64,000 bases of DNA from Acidovorax sp. 107. GTDB taxonomy: Bacteria; Pseudomonadota; Gammaproteobacteria; Burkholderiales; Burkholderiaceae_C. This document shows positions 10,444-18,944 of this stretch, piece after piece. The stretch lies in assembly GCF_003058055.1 (NCBI RefSeq), contig NZ_QBTZ01000001.1:3862001-3926000 (forward strand), read 5' to 3'. A model generated the notes under the pieces. It was not told the origin of the DNA. It was given only the letters and a program-made list of their open reading frames with translations, and ran no database searches. Every line of letters starts with the position of its first letter. Position 1 is the stretch's first letter. Made by a program: the position numbers and the translations under genes.

Positions 10444-12693
10444 ATGACAACCCAAAACCTCCTCGTTGAACTGTTTGTCGAAGAACTGCCGCCCAAGGCA
10501 TTGCAAAAGCTGGGCGATGCCTTTGCCACCGTGCTGGGCGACCAGCTCAAGGCCCAGGGCCTGGCGACGGCCGCCTCGGTGGTCACGCCCTTTGCGTCGC
10601 CCCGCCGCCTGGCTGCGCATGTGACGGCCGTGGCCGACAAGGCCGCTGACAAGGCCGTGCAGCAAAAGCTGATGCCCGTGACCGTGGGCTTGGACAAAGA
10701 CGGCAACGCCACGCCTGCATTGCTCAAAAAGCTGCAGGCCCTGGGCGCCGATGTGTCCAACCCCGCAGCCGCCGTGGCTGCTCTCAAGCGTGCCCAGGAC
10801 GGCAAGGCCGAAGCCCTGTTCTACGACAGCGTGGTGCCTGGCGCCACGCTGCAAGCCGGTCTGCAGCAGGCGCTCCATGAGGCCATTGCCAAGCTGCCCA
10901 TCCCCAAGGTGATGAGTTACCAGCTCGAAACCGACTGCGAGCTGCCCGGCTGGACCAGCGTGAACTTTGTGCGCCCCGCGCACGGCCTGGTCGCGCTGCA
11001 TGGCAGCACCGTGGTGCCTGTGAAGGCGCTGGGCCTCACGGCAGGCAACAGCACCACCGGCCACCGTTTTGAAGCAGCCGTGTCGCCCGTGGTGCTGCAG
11101 GACGCCGACAGCTACGCCGCCACCCTGAAGAAGGACGGCGCCGTGATCGCCAGCTTTGCCGAGCGCAAGGCGGAGATCGCCCGCCAGCTCGCCGCTGCTG
11201 CCGCGAAGGTGGGCAATGGCGCCCGCCCGATTGAAGACGAAGCCTTGCTCGACGAAGTGACCGCGCTGGTCGAGCGGCCCAACGTGGTCACTTGCTCGTT
11301 CGAGACCGAGTTCCTCGACGTGCCGCAGGAATGCCTCATCCTCACGATGAAGGCCAACCAGAAGTACTTCCCGTTGCTGGACGCCGCTGGCAAGCTCACC
11401 AACAAGTTCCTGGTGGTCAGCAACATCAGCCCCGAAGACACCAGCTTTGTGACCGGCGGCAATGAGCGTGTGGTGCGCCCGCGCCTGGCCGATGCGAAGT
11501 TCTTCTTTGACCAGGACCGCAAGAAGACCCTGGCCTCTCGCGTCGAGGGCCTGGGCAAGGTCGTGTACCACAACAAGCTGGGCACCCAGGGCGAGCGCGT
11601 GGAGCGCGTGCGTGCCATTGCCAAGGCGATTGCGTCCCAGCTGGGTGATGCGCAACTGGTGCAGGACGCCGACCTGGCCGCGCAACTGGCCAAGACCGAC
11701 CTCGTGACCGACATGGTGGGCGAGTTCCCCGAGCTGCAGGGCATCATGGGCGGCTACTACGCCCTGAACGACGGCCTGGGCGAGACCGTGGCGAACGCCA
11801 TCGAAGACCACTACAAGCCCCGCTTTGCGGGCGACACGCTGCCCCGCAACACGGCCGGCGTGGTGGTGGCCCTGGCCGACAAGCTCGAAACCCTGGTCGG
11901 CATGTTTGGCATCGGCAACCTGCCCACCGGCGACCGCGACCCGTTTGCGCTGCGCCGCCATGCGCTGGGCGTGATCCGCATGCTGGTCGAGAAGAGCCTT
12001 GCCCTCGATTTGGACGTATTTCTGAACATTGGCTGGGCAGTTTTCTGCGACGAAGGTATTCAGAGGAATTGGGCGCAACAACAGCAAGAAAAGGCGATTG
12101 CAGCACTCGAAGGGAAACCAGGGCTCCAAGCAGTAGGTCATGGATACGCAGTTCGATCTGTCGAACCATCGACAAAGCAAGCGCTGGCCGACTTCATCTA
12201 CGACCGCCTTGCCGGCAGCCTGCGCGAGCAGGGCTACCGCGCGCAAGAGGTGGACGCCGTGCTGGCGTTGCGCCCGCAACGCCTGGCCCTGGTCGAGAAA
12301 CAACTGGCCGCAGTGCGCGCCTTTGCCGCCCTGCCCGAAAGCCCGGCCCTGGCCGCAGCCAACAAGCGCGTGGGCAACATCCTCAAGAAGGCCGAGGTGG
12401 AAGGCGTTGTGGATGCCCATGTGAATCCCGACCTGCTGCAGGAAAAGGCCGAGCAGGACCTCTACGCAGCGTTGCAGCGTTTTGTCCCTGAGGCCAATAC
12501 CCAGTTCGACGCCGGTGACTACACCGCCAGCCTGCAAACCCTGGCCGTGCTGCGCGCGCCGGTCGATGCGTTCTTTGACGACGTGATGGTGAACGCCGAG
12601 CAGCTGGACCTGCGCCTGAACCGCCAGGGCCTGCTCAAGACGCTGCACGAAGCCATGAACCGCGTGGCTGACCTGTCCCGTCTGGCGGCCTGA
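10444..12693 (+). CDS. glyS: Glycyl-tRNA synthetase beta subunit with an unusual insertion
   Basis: A 749-residue tRNA-binding subunit. The N-terminus LLVELFVEELPPKAL, the central MKANQKYFPLLD region, GDRDPFALRRHALGV, and the C-terminal anticodon-binding stretch (NKRVGNILKKAEVE to NRQGLLKTLHEAMNRVADLSRL) all fit GlyS. The ATG at 10444 is preferred over 10438 because GAGAG lies 8 bases upstream. Residues about 522-580 (bases about 12008-12185) do not look like GlyS: the segment is roughly 34 residues longer than the equivalent in E. coli GlyS, less GC-rich, and rich in Gln and Trp. The frame is intact. There are long open frames on the opposite strand, but these are shadows. Confidence 0.95.
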   Translation: MTTQNLLVELFVEELPPKALQKLGDAFATVLGDQLKAQGLATAASVVTPFASPRRLAAHVTAVADKAADKAVQQKLMPVTVGLDKDGNATPALLKKLQALGADVSNPAAAVAALKRAQDGKAEALFYDSVVPGATLQAGLQQALHEAIAKLPIPKVMSYQLETDCELPGWTSVNFVRPAHGLVALHGSTVVPVKALGLTAGNSTTGHRFEAAVSPVVLQDADSYAATLKKDGAVIASFAERKAEIARQLAAAAAKVGNGARPIEDEALLDEVTALVERPNVVTCSFETEFLDVPQECLILTMKANQKYFPLLDAAGKLTNKFLVVSNISPEDTSFVTGGNERVVRPRLADAKFFFDQDRKKTLASRVEGLGKVVYHNKLGTQGERVERVRAIAKAIASQLGDAQLVQDADLAAQLAKTDLVTDMVGEFPELQGIMGGYYALNDGLGETVANAIEDHYKPRFAGDTLPRNTAGVVVALADKLETLVGMFGIGNLPTGDRDPFALRRHALGVIRMLVEKSLALDLDVFLNIGWAVFCDEGIQRNWAQQQQEKAIAALEGKPGLQAVGHGYAVRSVEPSTKQALADFIYDRLAGSLREQGYRAQEVDAVLALRPQRLALVEKQLAAVRAFAALPESPALAAANKRVGNILKKAEVEGVVDAHVNPDLLQEKAEQDLYAALQRFVPEANTQFDAGDYTASLQTLAVLRAPVDAFFDDVMVNAEQLDLRLNRQGLLKTLHEAMNRVADLSRLAA

Positions 12694-12740
12694 CCCCCGG
12701 TGCTGGTAGGCTGGTGGTTCTCACAAGGCAAACCCCTCCC

Positions 12741-13358
12741 ATGAAACTCGCCATCCTCGACCGCGACGGCACCCTCAACCCGATGGGGGATGAATACATC
12801 ACCTCGGCCGACGAGTGGACCGCGGTGCCCGGCGCGCTCGAAGCCATTGCCCGCCTCAACCATGCGGGCTGGCACGTGGTGGTGGCCACCAACCAGCCTG
12901 GCCTGGGCCGGGGCCTGTTTGATGTGGTGGCGCTCAACGCCATCCACGCCAAGATGCACCGGCAGGTGGCTGCGGTAGGCGGGCGCATCGACGCCGTGTT
13001 CTATTGCCCCCATGCGGCGGACGAGGACTGCAGCTGCCGCAAGCCCGCGCCGGGCCTGCTGGAACAGATCTGCGACCGCTACGGCGTGGAGCGCGACGAG
13101 GTCCGCGTGGTCGGCAGCTGCGAGGCGCACCTGCAAGCCGGCGCGGCCGTGGGGGCCCAGTTGCATCTGGTGTGCACCGGCCGGTCTGCCCCGCTGCGGC
13201 CGGGCGGCGCATTGCCCGTGAGCCTGCCGCCTGGCACGCAGGTGCACGCGAGCCTGGCCGACTTTGTGGACCAGTTGCTGCCGGCGACGCCCGGCCCCGC
13301 AGTCCCCTTGGCCGCAGCGCCCTTGCCACTGTCGGGGCATGGCGGGGCAGTATCTTGA
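12741..13358 (+). CDS. gmhB: D,D-heptose 1,7-bisphosphate 7-phosphatase
   Basis: A 205-residue HAD-superfamily enzyme of the ADP-heptose pathway for LPS core. DRDGT gives the catalytic aspartates D7 and D9. VVVATNQPGLGRG is motif II. The zinc-binding segment FYCPHAADEDCSCRKPAPG (Cys-x-His and Cys-x-Cys) is specific to GmhB. The ATG at 12741 immediately precedes the DxD motif. The C-terminus runs about 20 residues past the normal end and is Ala/Pro-rich. Usually found, as here, between glyS and plsC in betaproteobacteria. The last HAD motif region is somewhat divergent (VGSCEAHLQAG rather than VGD), so activity should not be taken as certain. Confidence 0.88.
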   Translation: MKLAILDRDGTLNPMGDEYITSADEWTAVPGALEAIARLNHAGWHVVVATNQPGLGRGLFDVVALNAIHAKMHRQVAAVGGRIDAVFYCPHAADEDCSCRKPAPGLLEQICDRYGVERDEVRVVGSCEAHLQAGAAVGAQLHLVCTGRSAPLRPGGALPVSLPPGTQVHASLADFVDQLLPATPGPAVPLAAAPLPLSGHGGAVS

Positions 13359-13360
13359 TG

Positions 13361-13408
13361 CTATTTAATTCATAGCTGTTTGCGCATATTTCACTAGCGC
13401 TTGCGGCC
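13361..13408 (+). repeat. Dispersed repeat family R1, copy B
   Basis: Contains aattcatagctgtttgcgca and, later, tagcgcttgcggcc. It fills almost the whole gap between gmhB and plsC and ends 14 bases before the plsC start, so the plsC ribosome site lies at its edge. Confidence 0.65.
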
Positions 13409-13422
13409 AAAAAGACATCCCA

Positions 13423-14196
13423 ATGGCTCTTATCCGTTCTGTCATTCACCTTCTCTGGATGGGCATCACCGTGGTGCCCTACGCATTGACCATCATGCTG
13501 GGCACGCTGCTGGGCGTGCGGGGCGTGCCCCTGTACCGCATTGCACGGGCCTGGCTGTCGCTGTGCATCAGCGGCGCGCGGGTCATCCTGGGCATCCGCG
13601 CCGAGGTGACCGGTATGGAGAACCTGCCGCAGGGCGCCAACGAAGGCGCGATCCTGCTGGTCAAGCACCAGTCCACGTACGAGACCTTCTTGATGCCGGT
13701 GATCATGCCGCACCCCCTGGCCTACGTGTTCAAGAAGGAGCTGCTGCACGTGCCCTTCTTCGGCTGGGCCATCGGGCGGCTGGACATGATCCACATCGAC
13801 CGCAACCAGCGCACGCAGGCCTTCAACCGGGTGGTGCAGCAGGGCAAGGACCTGCTGGCCAAGGGCATCTGGATCATCATGTTCCCCGAGGGTACGCGCA
13901 TCGAGCGGGGACAGAAGGGCAACTACAAGACCGGTGGCACGCGCCTGGCCATTGACACTGGCGCCCCCGTGATCCCGATTGCCGTGACCTCGGCCAAGGT
14001 GTGGCCCCGCAAGGCCTTCGTCAAGCGCCCCGGCGTGGTGGACGTGTCGATCGGCAAGCCCATCTCCAGCGTGGGACGCCAGCCCGACGAACTGATGCGC
14101 GAGGTGGAGGCCTGGATCGAGGCCGAGATGCGCCGCCTGGACCCCGATGCTTACCCGGCCCCAGCGGCCAACACCGCGGCCAACAGCGGGAAGTGA
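13423..14196 (+). CDS. plsC: 1-acyl-sn-glycerol-3-phosphate acyltransferase
   Basis: A 257-residue membrane-bound acyltransferase that makes phosphatidic acid from lysophosphatidate. Hydrophobic helices lie in residues 1-60. The HX4(D/E) motif is KHQSTYETF (H82, E87), the Glu variant common in this group. FPEGTRIERGQKGNYKTG is the lysophosphatidate-binding block, and GAPVIPIAVTS is motif IV. It lies downstream of gmhB, separated by an R1 repeat, and 10 bases upstream of the metallopeptidase gene. Confidence 0.94.
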   Translation: MALIRSVIHLLWMGITVVPYALTIMLGTLLGVRGVPLYRIARAWLSLCISGARVILGIRAEVTGMENLPQGANEGAILLVKHQSTYETFLMPVIMPHPLAYVFKKELLHVPFFGWAIGRLDMIHIDRNQRTQAFNRVVQQGKDLLAKGIWIIMFPEGTRIERGQKGNYKTGGTRLAIDTGAPVIPIAVTSAKVWPRKAFVKRPGVVDVSIGKPISSVGRQPDELMREVEAWIEAEMRRLDPDAYPAPAANTAANSGK

Positions 14197-14206
14197 ACCG
14201 ACCGTG

Positions 14207-15163
14207 ATGCAGCGGCTTGTGCAACTGGCGCTGGACCTGTTCGACCCGCCGGGCGCGCCTGCAGCAGCCCCTAGCCCCATGGCTGCGGGTTTGACGTCAA
14301 ATCAGCCGCAAGCGCTAGTCGATCAAGCGCTGGTAGCTCCTAAAACGATAGTGCAGCGCCCAGCGGCACCCGCAGTGCCGCTGCCCTCGCTGCTGTCTCC
14401 CGCCGAATTCCGCCACCCGCAAGCCAACCGCGAGGTCTTGCTGGGCGACGCCGTGGTGGCCTATGCGTTGCAGCGTGCGCGCCGCCGCAGCATCGGCTTC
14501 GCGGTGGGCCCCGACGGCCTGTCGGTGCGCGCCCCCAGCTGGGTGACGCTGGGCGCGGTGGATTCTGCGCTGCGCGAAAAATCCGACTGGATCCTGCGCA
14601 AGCTGGGCGAGGCGCGCGAGCGCCAGCAGCGCATGGAAGGTGGACGCATCGTGTGGACCCATGGCGCAGAGCTGCCCTATCTGGGCGAGCCGCTGCGGTT
14701 GGTGCTGGACCCCAGCCACGGCTTCGCAGGCAAGGGCGGGGCGCTGGTGGCGGCAGATCAGAGCGGCGAGGCCATGCGCGGCCTGCACATCGGTCTGCCC
14801 CACAGCGCCAGCCCCGCGCAGATCCGAGACGCTGTGCAGGCCTGGCTGATGCGCGATGCACGCCGCCATTTCACCGAGCGGCTGGACCACTTTGCGCCGC
14901 TCCTGGGCGTGCGATGGGCCAGCCTGCGCCTGTCGAGCGCCAACACCCGCTGGGGCAGCGCCAAGGCCGACGGCTCCATCCGCCTGAACTGGCGCCTGCT
15001 GCACTACCGCCCGGCCATCATCGACTACGTGGTGGCGCATGAGCTGGCCCACCTGCGTGTGATGGACCACAGCCCGCGCTTCTGGGACACCGTGGCCACC
15101 GTGGTGCCCGACTACGCGCAGCTGCGCAGCCACCTGCGTGACGAACCGGCCCCCCTATGGTGA
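14207..15163 (+). CDS. YgjP/SprT-like zinc metallopeptidase (M48-type, DUF45) with a repeat inside its N-terminus
   Basis: 318 residues. The C-terminal half is the YgjP-like domain with the HExxH zinc site in VVAHELAHLRVMDHSPRFW. The preceding WGSAKADGSIRLNWRLLHY block is diagnostic of the family, whose role is uncertain. Residues about 26-50, just before the conserved domain, are encoded by an inverted copy of the 45-base repeat R1 read through in frame. This explains the odd NQPQALVDQALVAPKTI sequence and the longer N-terminus. The ATG at 14207 is preferred over upstream starts, which would overlap plsC. Confidence 0.85.
   Translation: MQRLVQLALDLFDPPGAPAAAPSPMAAGLTSNQPQALVDQALVAPKTIVQRPAAPAVPLPSLLSPAEFRHPQANREVLLGDAVVAYALQRARRRSIGFAVGPDGLSVRAPSWVTLGAVDSALREKSDWILRKLGEARERQQRMEGGRIVWTHGAELPYLGEPLRLVLDPSHGFAGKGGALVAADQSGEAMRGLHIGLPHSASPAQIRDAVQAWLMRDARRHFTERLDHFAPLLGVRWASLRLSSANTRWGSAKADGSIRLNWRLLHYRPAIIDYVVAHELAHLRVMDHSPRFWDTVATVVPDYAQLRSHLRDEPAPLW
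14295..14351 (-). repeat. Dispersed repeat family R1, copy C, inside a coding region
   Basis: In reverse complement it reads ctatcgttttaggagctacc, then agcgcttgat and tagcgcttgcggc, matching copies A, B and D block by block. It lies fully within the metallopeptidase gene and keeps its frame. Confidence 0.6.
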
Positions 15164-15165
15164 AT

Positions 15166-15232
15166 CCCCCTGAGTCGCCTTCGGCGCCTTCCCCCAAGGG
15201 GGACGACGCCCTCGCTGCGGGGCGGCCCTTGC
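15166..15232 (+). repeat. Dispersed repeat family R2, copy 2
   Basis: Starts two bases after the metallopeptidase stop with ccccctgagtcgccttcggc. It carries the cttccccc / gggggacg inverted pair and the cgctgcggggcggcccttgc tail. Almost the same as copy 1 at 9069. Confidence 0.8.
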
Positions 15233-15300
15233 TAGGCGTCCCTCGCACCGGTCGCGCCCAGTCCAAACGTTTTGCCTAGTGCCCAGAAAGGATCGAAACC

Positions 15301-15723
15301 ATGACAAATACGCTCTCCTCCGTTTCTCCCGCCGACGGCTATGCCGGTGACGTGACGCCCCAACAGGCCTGGCAATGGGTGCAGACCGGGCAAGCCGTGC
15401 TGGTGGACGTGCGCAGCGACGCCGAACGCGAGTGGGTGGGCCACGTGCCCGGCGCCGCTTCTGTGGCCTGGAAGCAATGGCCGGGCATGGCGATGAACGC
15501 CGACTTTGATGCCCAGATGCGCGCTGCTGTGCCCGAGGGGGCGCGGGCCGTGCTGCTGTGCCGCAGCGGTGTGCGCTCCATTGCCGCCGCGCGCCGCGCA
15601 ACCGAGCTGGGCATCACTGCGTACAACATCCTCGAAGGGTTTGAAGGCGATGCGGATGCGCAAAGCCAGCGCGGCAAGAAGGGCGGCTGGCGGTTTCATG
15701 GTCTGCCGTGGAAGCAAGGCTGA
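15301..15723 (+). CDS. Rhodanese-like domain protein
   Basis: A 140-residue single-domain sulfurtransferase-type protein. VLVDVRSDAEREWVGHVPGA is the CH2A region. The active-site loop LLCRSGVRS places the catalytic Cys at residue 87. The NILEGFEGD segment before a basic tail (GKKGGWRFHGLPW) is common in this proteobacterial subgroup. It probably accepts sulfane sulfur as a persulfide; the physiological acceptor is unknown. It is monocistronic, and the next gene is convergent. Confidence 0.9.
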   Translation: MTNTLSSVSPADGYAGDVTPQQAWQWVQTGQAVLVDVRSDAEREWVGHVPGAASVAWKQWPGMAMNADFDAQMRAAVPEGARAVLLCRSGVRSIAAARRATELGITAYNILEGFEGDADAQSQRGKKGGWRFHGLPWKQG

Positions 15724-15780
15724 CATCTAGGCGCAGCCCGAGCCCGGCCGGCAATGAACCCCTCCGTGGCATGCGGTGGC

Positions 15781-17484
15781 TCAGGACGGTACGGGGCCCA
15801 TGTGGCGCTGTCGTGCATCCTGGCGCAGCAGGTCTTTCTTGATCTTGCCGGACGCTGTGACTGGGAACTGATCCACGAAGAAGATCTGTTCGGGGTACTT
15901 TTGCCGAGCGACGCCGGAGTGGTCGAGCAGCGCCAGGATGTCCTGGGCAGCCGGTGTGCAACCGGGTCGCGCGATGACATAGGCACACACCGTTTCACCC
16001 AGCCGCGCGTGGGGCATGGCGACCACTGCGGCGGCTTGGACGCTGGGGTGCTGGTGCAGGAGGTCCTCCACCTCCTTGGCACTGATCTTCTCGCCGCCCC
16101 GGTTGATGAGGTCCTTGATGCGCCCCGTGAAGACGATCGCGCCTTCGGGCGTGAGCCTGCCCACGTCACCCGTGTGGAAGTAGCCGGCCTTGTCGAACGC
16201 CTCGCGCGTGTGTTCCGGGTTGGCATAGCCCAGGAACAATGCAGGTCCGCGCACGCAGATCTCACCCTCTTGGCCCAGGGGGGCCTCTTCGCCATTGGCC
16301 GCCTCTATACGTACCTCGTAGTCCACCACCTTGCCGTCGGTTTCTGCGGCCAGCTGCTGCTCGTGTGGTTGCATGAAGCCCAGCGTGATCATGGGCGCTT
16401 CGCTCGATCCATACACCCGGAAGGATCGGCAGTGGCTCAGGATACGGGGAACTCTGTAAATGACTTCGGGCGCCACGGCGGCGCCGCCGCACGGAAACAA
16501 CCGCAGTGAGGGTAAGGTGCGGCCTGTGGCCTCGGCGCGGTCCATGAGCTCCTGCAGAAATGGGGTAGCACCGATGGTGAAGGCCACCCGATCACGCTCG
16601 ATGATGTCCATTGCCTGGGCGGCGTCCCATTTCTCCATCAGCACGGCGCGTACCCCTCGGTAGAACGGCATTTCTATGCCATGGCTGAAACCGGTGACAT
16701 GCGTGACCGGCGAAGGCATCAATGTCGTCTCGCCAGGCTGCAGTTGCCAGTAATCAGCGCACATCAATACGGCACGCATCAAGGTGTTGTGCGAGTGCAG
16801 CACTGCCTTGGGGTGTCCGGTGGTGCCCGATGTGTACAGCACGAGCTTGACGGCATCGGGCGATACGGTGGGCCACTGCGGAGCAGGGGCCGTGTTGGCC
16901 GACAGGGCGGACAGGGCGGACAGGGCGGACAGGGCGGACAGATCTTCCCATGAGCTACCCGGTGCAGTGCCGCGCACCGTCCAGACATGCTGCAGGTCTG
17001 GCAGCCGGGGTTGCAGGCGCTGCATCATCTGCGCATGGTCAAAGCCCCGAAATTCCCGGGCCACGAAGATCCCCTTGGCGCGGCTGTCGCGCAGGATCAG
17101 TTCCACCTCGTGGTCTCGGTAGATCGTCACGATGGGGCACAGCACCACGCCCAGCAGGCTTGCCGCTAAATCGATGAGCACGCTCTCGTGCCAATTGGGG
17201 GTCTGAAAAGCCAGGACATCACCGGGCCGATAGCCGCGCTGCCAGAGTGCCGTCGCCAGGCGTTGTGCATCGCTCCACAAGGCGCCAATCTGGTGAGGTA
17301 CGCCGTCGTCGACGTGGGTGACGCGCTGCGGTTCCTGCTCTGCAATGCGGCGGGCGCACTGCGCCACTGTGGTGTTCTGCCAGGTACCGTCGGCGCGCCA
17401 TTGGTCCGCTTGGGCGGTATCGAGTCGAACGGGCCAGCCGCTGATGTCTTGATGGATGGAGGAAGCGGGGTTCTGGCGTTGCAT
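15781..17484 (-). CDS. AMP-forming acyl-CoA synthetase
   Basis: 567 residues of the ANL superfamily, activating a carboxylic acid to its CoA ester. Motifs in order are VLYTSGTTGHPK (AMP-binding P-loop), YGSSEAP (A5), GYFHTGDVG (A7), GRIKDLINRGGEKIS (A8 hinge) and ASGKIKKDLL with the catalytic Lys. The ATG at 17484 was chosen for family length. Residues about 182-195 form a Leu-Ser-Ala repeat encoded by 9-base tandem units. It is the last gene of the minus-strand transport/beta-oxidation cluster, so it likely activates the acid imported by the LivK-type system. The overall look is like cyclohexanecarboxylate or medium-chain ligases; the substrate is unproven. Confidence 0.9.
   Translation of the reverse strand: MQRQNPASSIHQDISGWPVRLDTAQADQWRADGTWQNTTVAQCARRIAEQEPQRVTHVDDGVPHQIGALWSDAQRLATALWQRGYRPGDVLAFQTPNWHESVLIDLAASLLGVVLCPIVTIYRDHEVELILRDSRAKGIFVAREFRGFDHAQMMQRLQPRLPDLQHVWTVRGTAPGSSWEDLSALSALSALSALSANTAPAPQWPTVSPDAVKLVLYTSGTTGHPKAVLHSHNTLMRAVLMCADYWQLQPGETTLMPSPVTHVTGFSHGIEMPFYRGVRAVLMEKWDAAQAMDIIERDRVAFTIGATPFLQELMDRAEATGRTLPSLRLFPCGGAAVAPEVIYRVPRILSHCRSFRVYGSSEAPMITLGFMQPHEQQLAAETDGKVVDYEVRIEAANGEEAPLGQEGEICVRGPALFLGYANPEHTREAFDKAGYFHTGDVGRLTPEGAIVFTGRIKDLINRGGEKISAKEVEDLLHQHPSVQAAAVVAMPHARLGETVCAYVIARPGCTPAAQDILALLDHSGVARQKYPEQIFFVDQFPVTASGKIKKDLLRQDARQRHMGPVPS
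16901..16941. repeat. 9-base tandem repeat in the acyl-CoA synthetase gene
   Basis: Four full units of gacagggcg plus a partial fifth. Read on the minus strand they encode repeated Ser-Ala-Leu. Since 9 is a multiple of three, changes in copy number keep the frame. Confidence 0.9.
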
Positions 17485-17497
17485 CGGGGAAAATCTT

Positions 17498-18211
17498 TCA
17501 GACGGCAAGGTATTGGGTCTTGAGGGCGGGTTGTGCATCGAACTGCGCCCAGTCTCCCTCGAACACGAGGTTGCCGCTGTCCAGCAGGTACACGTATTCG
17601 GCGCATTGCCGCGCATAGGCAATGCTTTGCTCCGCCAGCAGCAAGGTTAGCTGCAGGCGCTCCCGGGCGCGGCGCACTTGCAGGGCCAGATCGTGTGCGA
17701 CCTTGGGGGCCAGGCCCTCGGCGGGTTCATCGAGCAGCAGCACCTTGGGGGATGCCATCAATCCGCGCGCTACCGCCACCAGCTGTTGCTGTCCGCCAGA
17801 GAGCTGGTAGCCCAGGCGTTCCTGCAGGTCGTTTAGCAGCGGAAAGAGGTCGCACACCATCTCCACGGTCATGTGCGGGCTGCGACTTCCGGCGGCATGC
17901 AGTGCCAGTTCCAGATTCTGGCGGACTGTCAGGTTGGTGAAGATGCGCCGGTCCTCCGGCACCAGCATCAGGCCCATGCGCGCACGGGCCTCGGTGCTGA
18001 CGCCTGCAAGGCTGCGACCTTCCAGCAGAACGCTGCCCGTGGCTTGGGGGCCCGCGTCCAGTAACGTCTTGAGCAAGGTGGACTTGCCCGCGCCATTGCG
18101 TCCCAGTAGAGCGACGCCGCCACCAGTGGGCACCCGCAGGCTCAAGCCGAACAGGGCCTTGCTGTCACCGTAGCGGGCATGCAGATCGCGAACTTCAAGC
18201 ATGGTCGTCAC
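17498..18211 (-). CDS. livF: Branched-chain amino-acid-type ABC transporter ATP-binding protein (LivF-like)
   Basis: A 237-residue ATPase. The Walker A is GRNGAGKST, the signature LSGGQQQLVAVARGL and the Walker B VLLLDEPAEGL. The LivF-specific block MGLMLVPEDRRIFTNLTVRQNL is present. It pairs with LivG to power import through LivHM. The start ATG overlaps the end of livG by 17 bases (or 8 if the second ATG at 18202 is used). In this cluster the transporter probably carries a carboxylic acid rather than leucine, given the acyl-CoA enzymes on both sides. Confidence 0.93.
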   Translation of the reverse strand: MTTMLEVRDLHARYGDSKALFGLSLRVPTGGGVALLGRNGAGKSTLLKTLLDAGPQATGSVLLEGRSLAGVSTEARARMGLMLVPEDRRIFTNLTVRQNLELALHAAGSRSPHMTVEMVCDLFPLLNDLQERLGYQLSGGQQQLVAVARGLMASPKVLLLDEPAEGLAPKVAHDLALQVRRARERLQLTLLLAEQSIAYARQCAEYVYLLDSGNLVFEGDWAQFDAQPALKTQYLAV

Positions 18212-18944
18212 CGTCTCCGAGGTAAATGTCTTTGACCCGCTGGTCTTCGCGAATGGCCTGTGGACTGCCCGATGCGATCAGCTGCCCATGGTGCAGTACG
18301 GAAATCCGATCGGCCAGGCCGAACACCACATCCATGTCGTGTTCGGTCATGAGCAGTGACAGCCCGCGGGTTTTTTTGATGTGCCGCAGTAGTTGCACCG
18401 TGGCCTGCCGTTCGGCGGTGGACATGCCGGCCGTGGGTTCGTCCAGGAACAGCGCCACCGGCTCCAGGGCGAGCACCATGGCCATTTCCAGTCGCTTGCG
18501 GTCGCCATAGGCCAGGCTGCTTGCGACCGCGTGCCTCAACGGGGTCAGTCCGATATCGTTCAGCAGCGCCAACAACCTATCATCAACGGGCCGCCCTGCC
18601 TGAGCGCGGGGCGAGCGGGCATGGGCTTCCAGCGCGATGTGCAAGTTGTCCTGCACGGTGAGCTTGCCAAACACCCGCGCCACCTGGAAGGTGCGGCCGA
18701 AGCCGCGCTGCACCCGCTGGTGCGCAGGCAATGCGGAGATATCCTCCCCGCGAAACTGCACCTGTCCCCGATCGGCCAACAGTTCGCCGGTAAGCACCTT
18801 GAACAACGTAGTCTTGCCCGCTCCGTTGGGGCCAATGACCACATGCGACTCGCCCTCGCCAATGGTGAGGCTGACATCGCGCAGCACGCCAATGCGGCCG
18901 TAGGACTTGTCCAGCTGGCGCGCGTCCAGCAAAGTGGTGCTCAT
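18195..18944 (-). CDS. livG: Branched-chain amino-acid-type ABC transporter ATP-binding protein (LivG-like)
   Basis: A 249-residue ATPase with Walker A GPNGAGKTT, the Q-loop within GFGRTFQVARVF, Walker B VALFLDEPTAGMS and the switch His in LLMTEHDMDVVF. LAYGDRKRLEMAMVLAL is the unusual signature region of LivG proteins. The ATG at 18944 begins the conserved LDARQLDKSYG start and overlaps the livM stop by four bases. Confidence 0.93.
   Translation of the reverse strand: MSTTLLDARQLDKSYGRIGVLRDVSLTIGEGESHVVIGPNGAGKTTLFKVLTGELLADRGQVQFRGEDISALPAHQRVQRGFGRTFQVARVFGKLTVQDNLHIALEAHARSPRAQAGRPVDDRLLALLNDIGLTPLRHAVASSLAYGDRKRLEMAMVLALEPVALFLDEPTAGMSTAERQATVQLLRHIKKTRGLSLLMTEHDMDVVFGLADRISVLHHGQLIASGSPQAIREDQRVKDIYLGDGDDHA

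Noticed and set aside
10354..12648. 764-residue open frame on the strand opposite glyS
   Set aside because: It mirrors glyS, has no recognisable domain and is rich in His/Gln/Gly in the way GC-rich antisense frames are.
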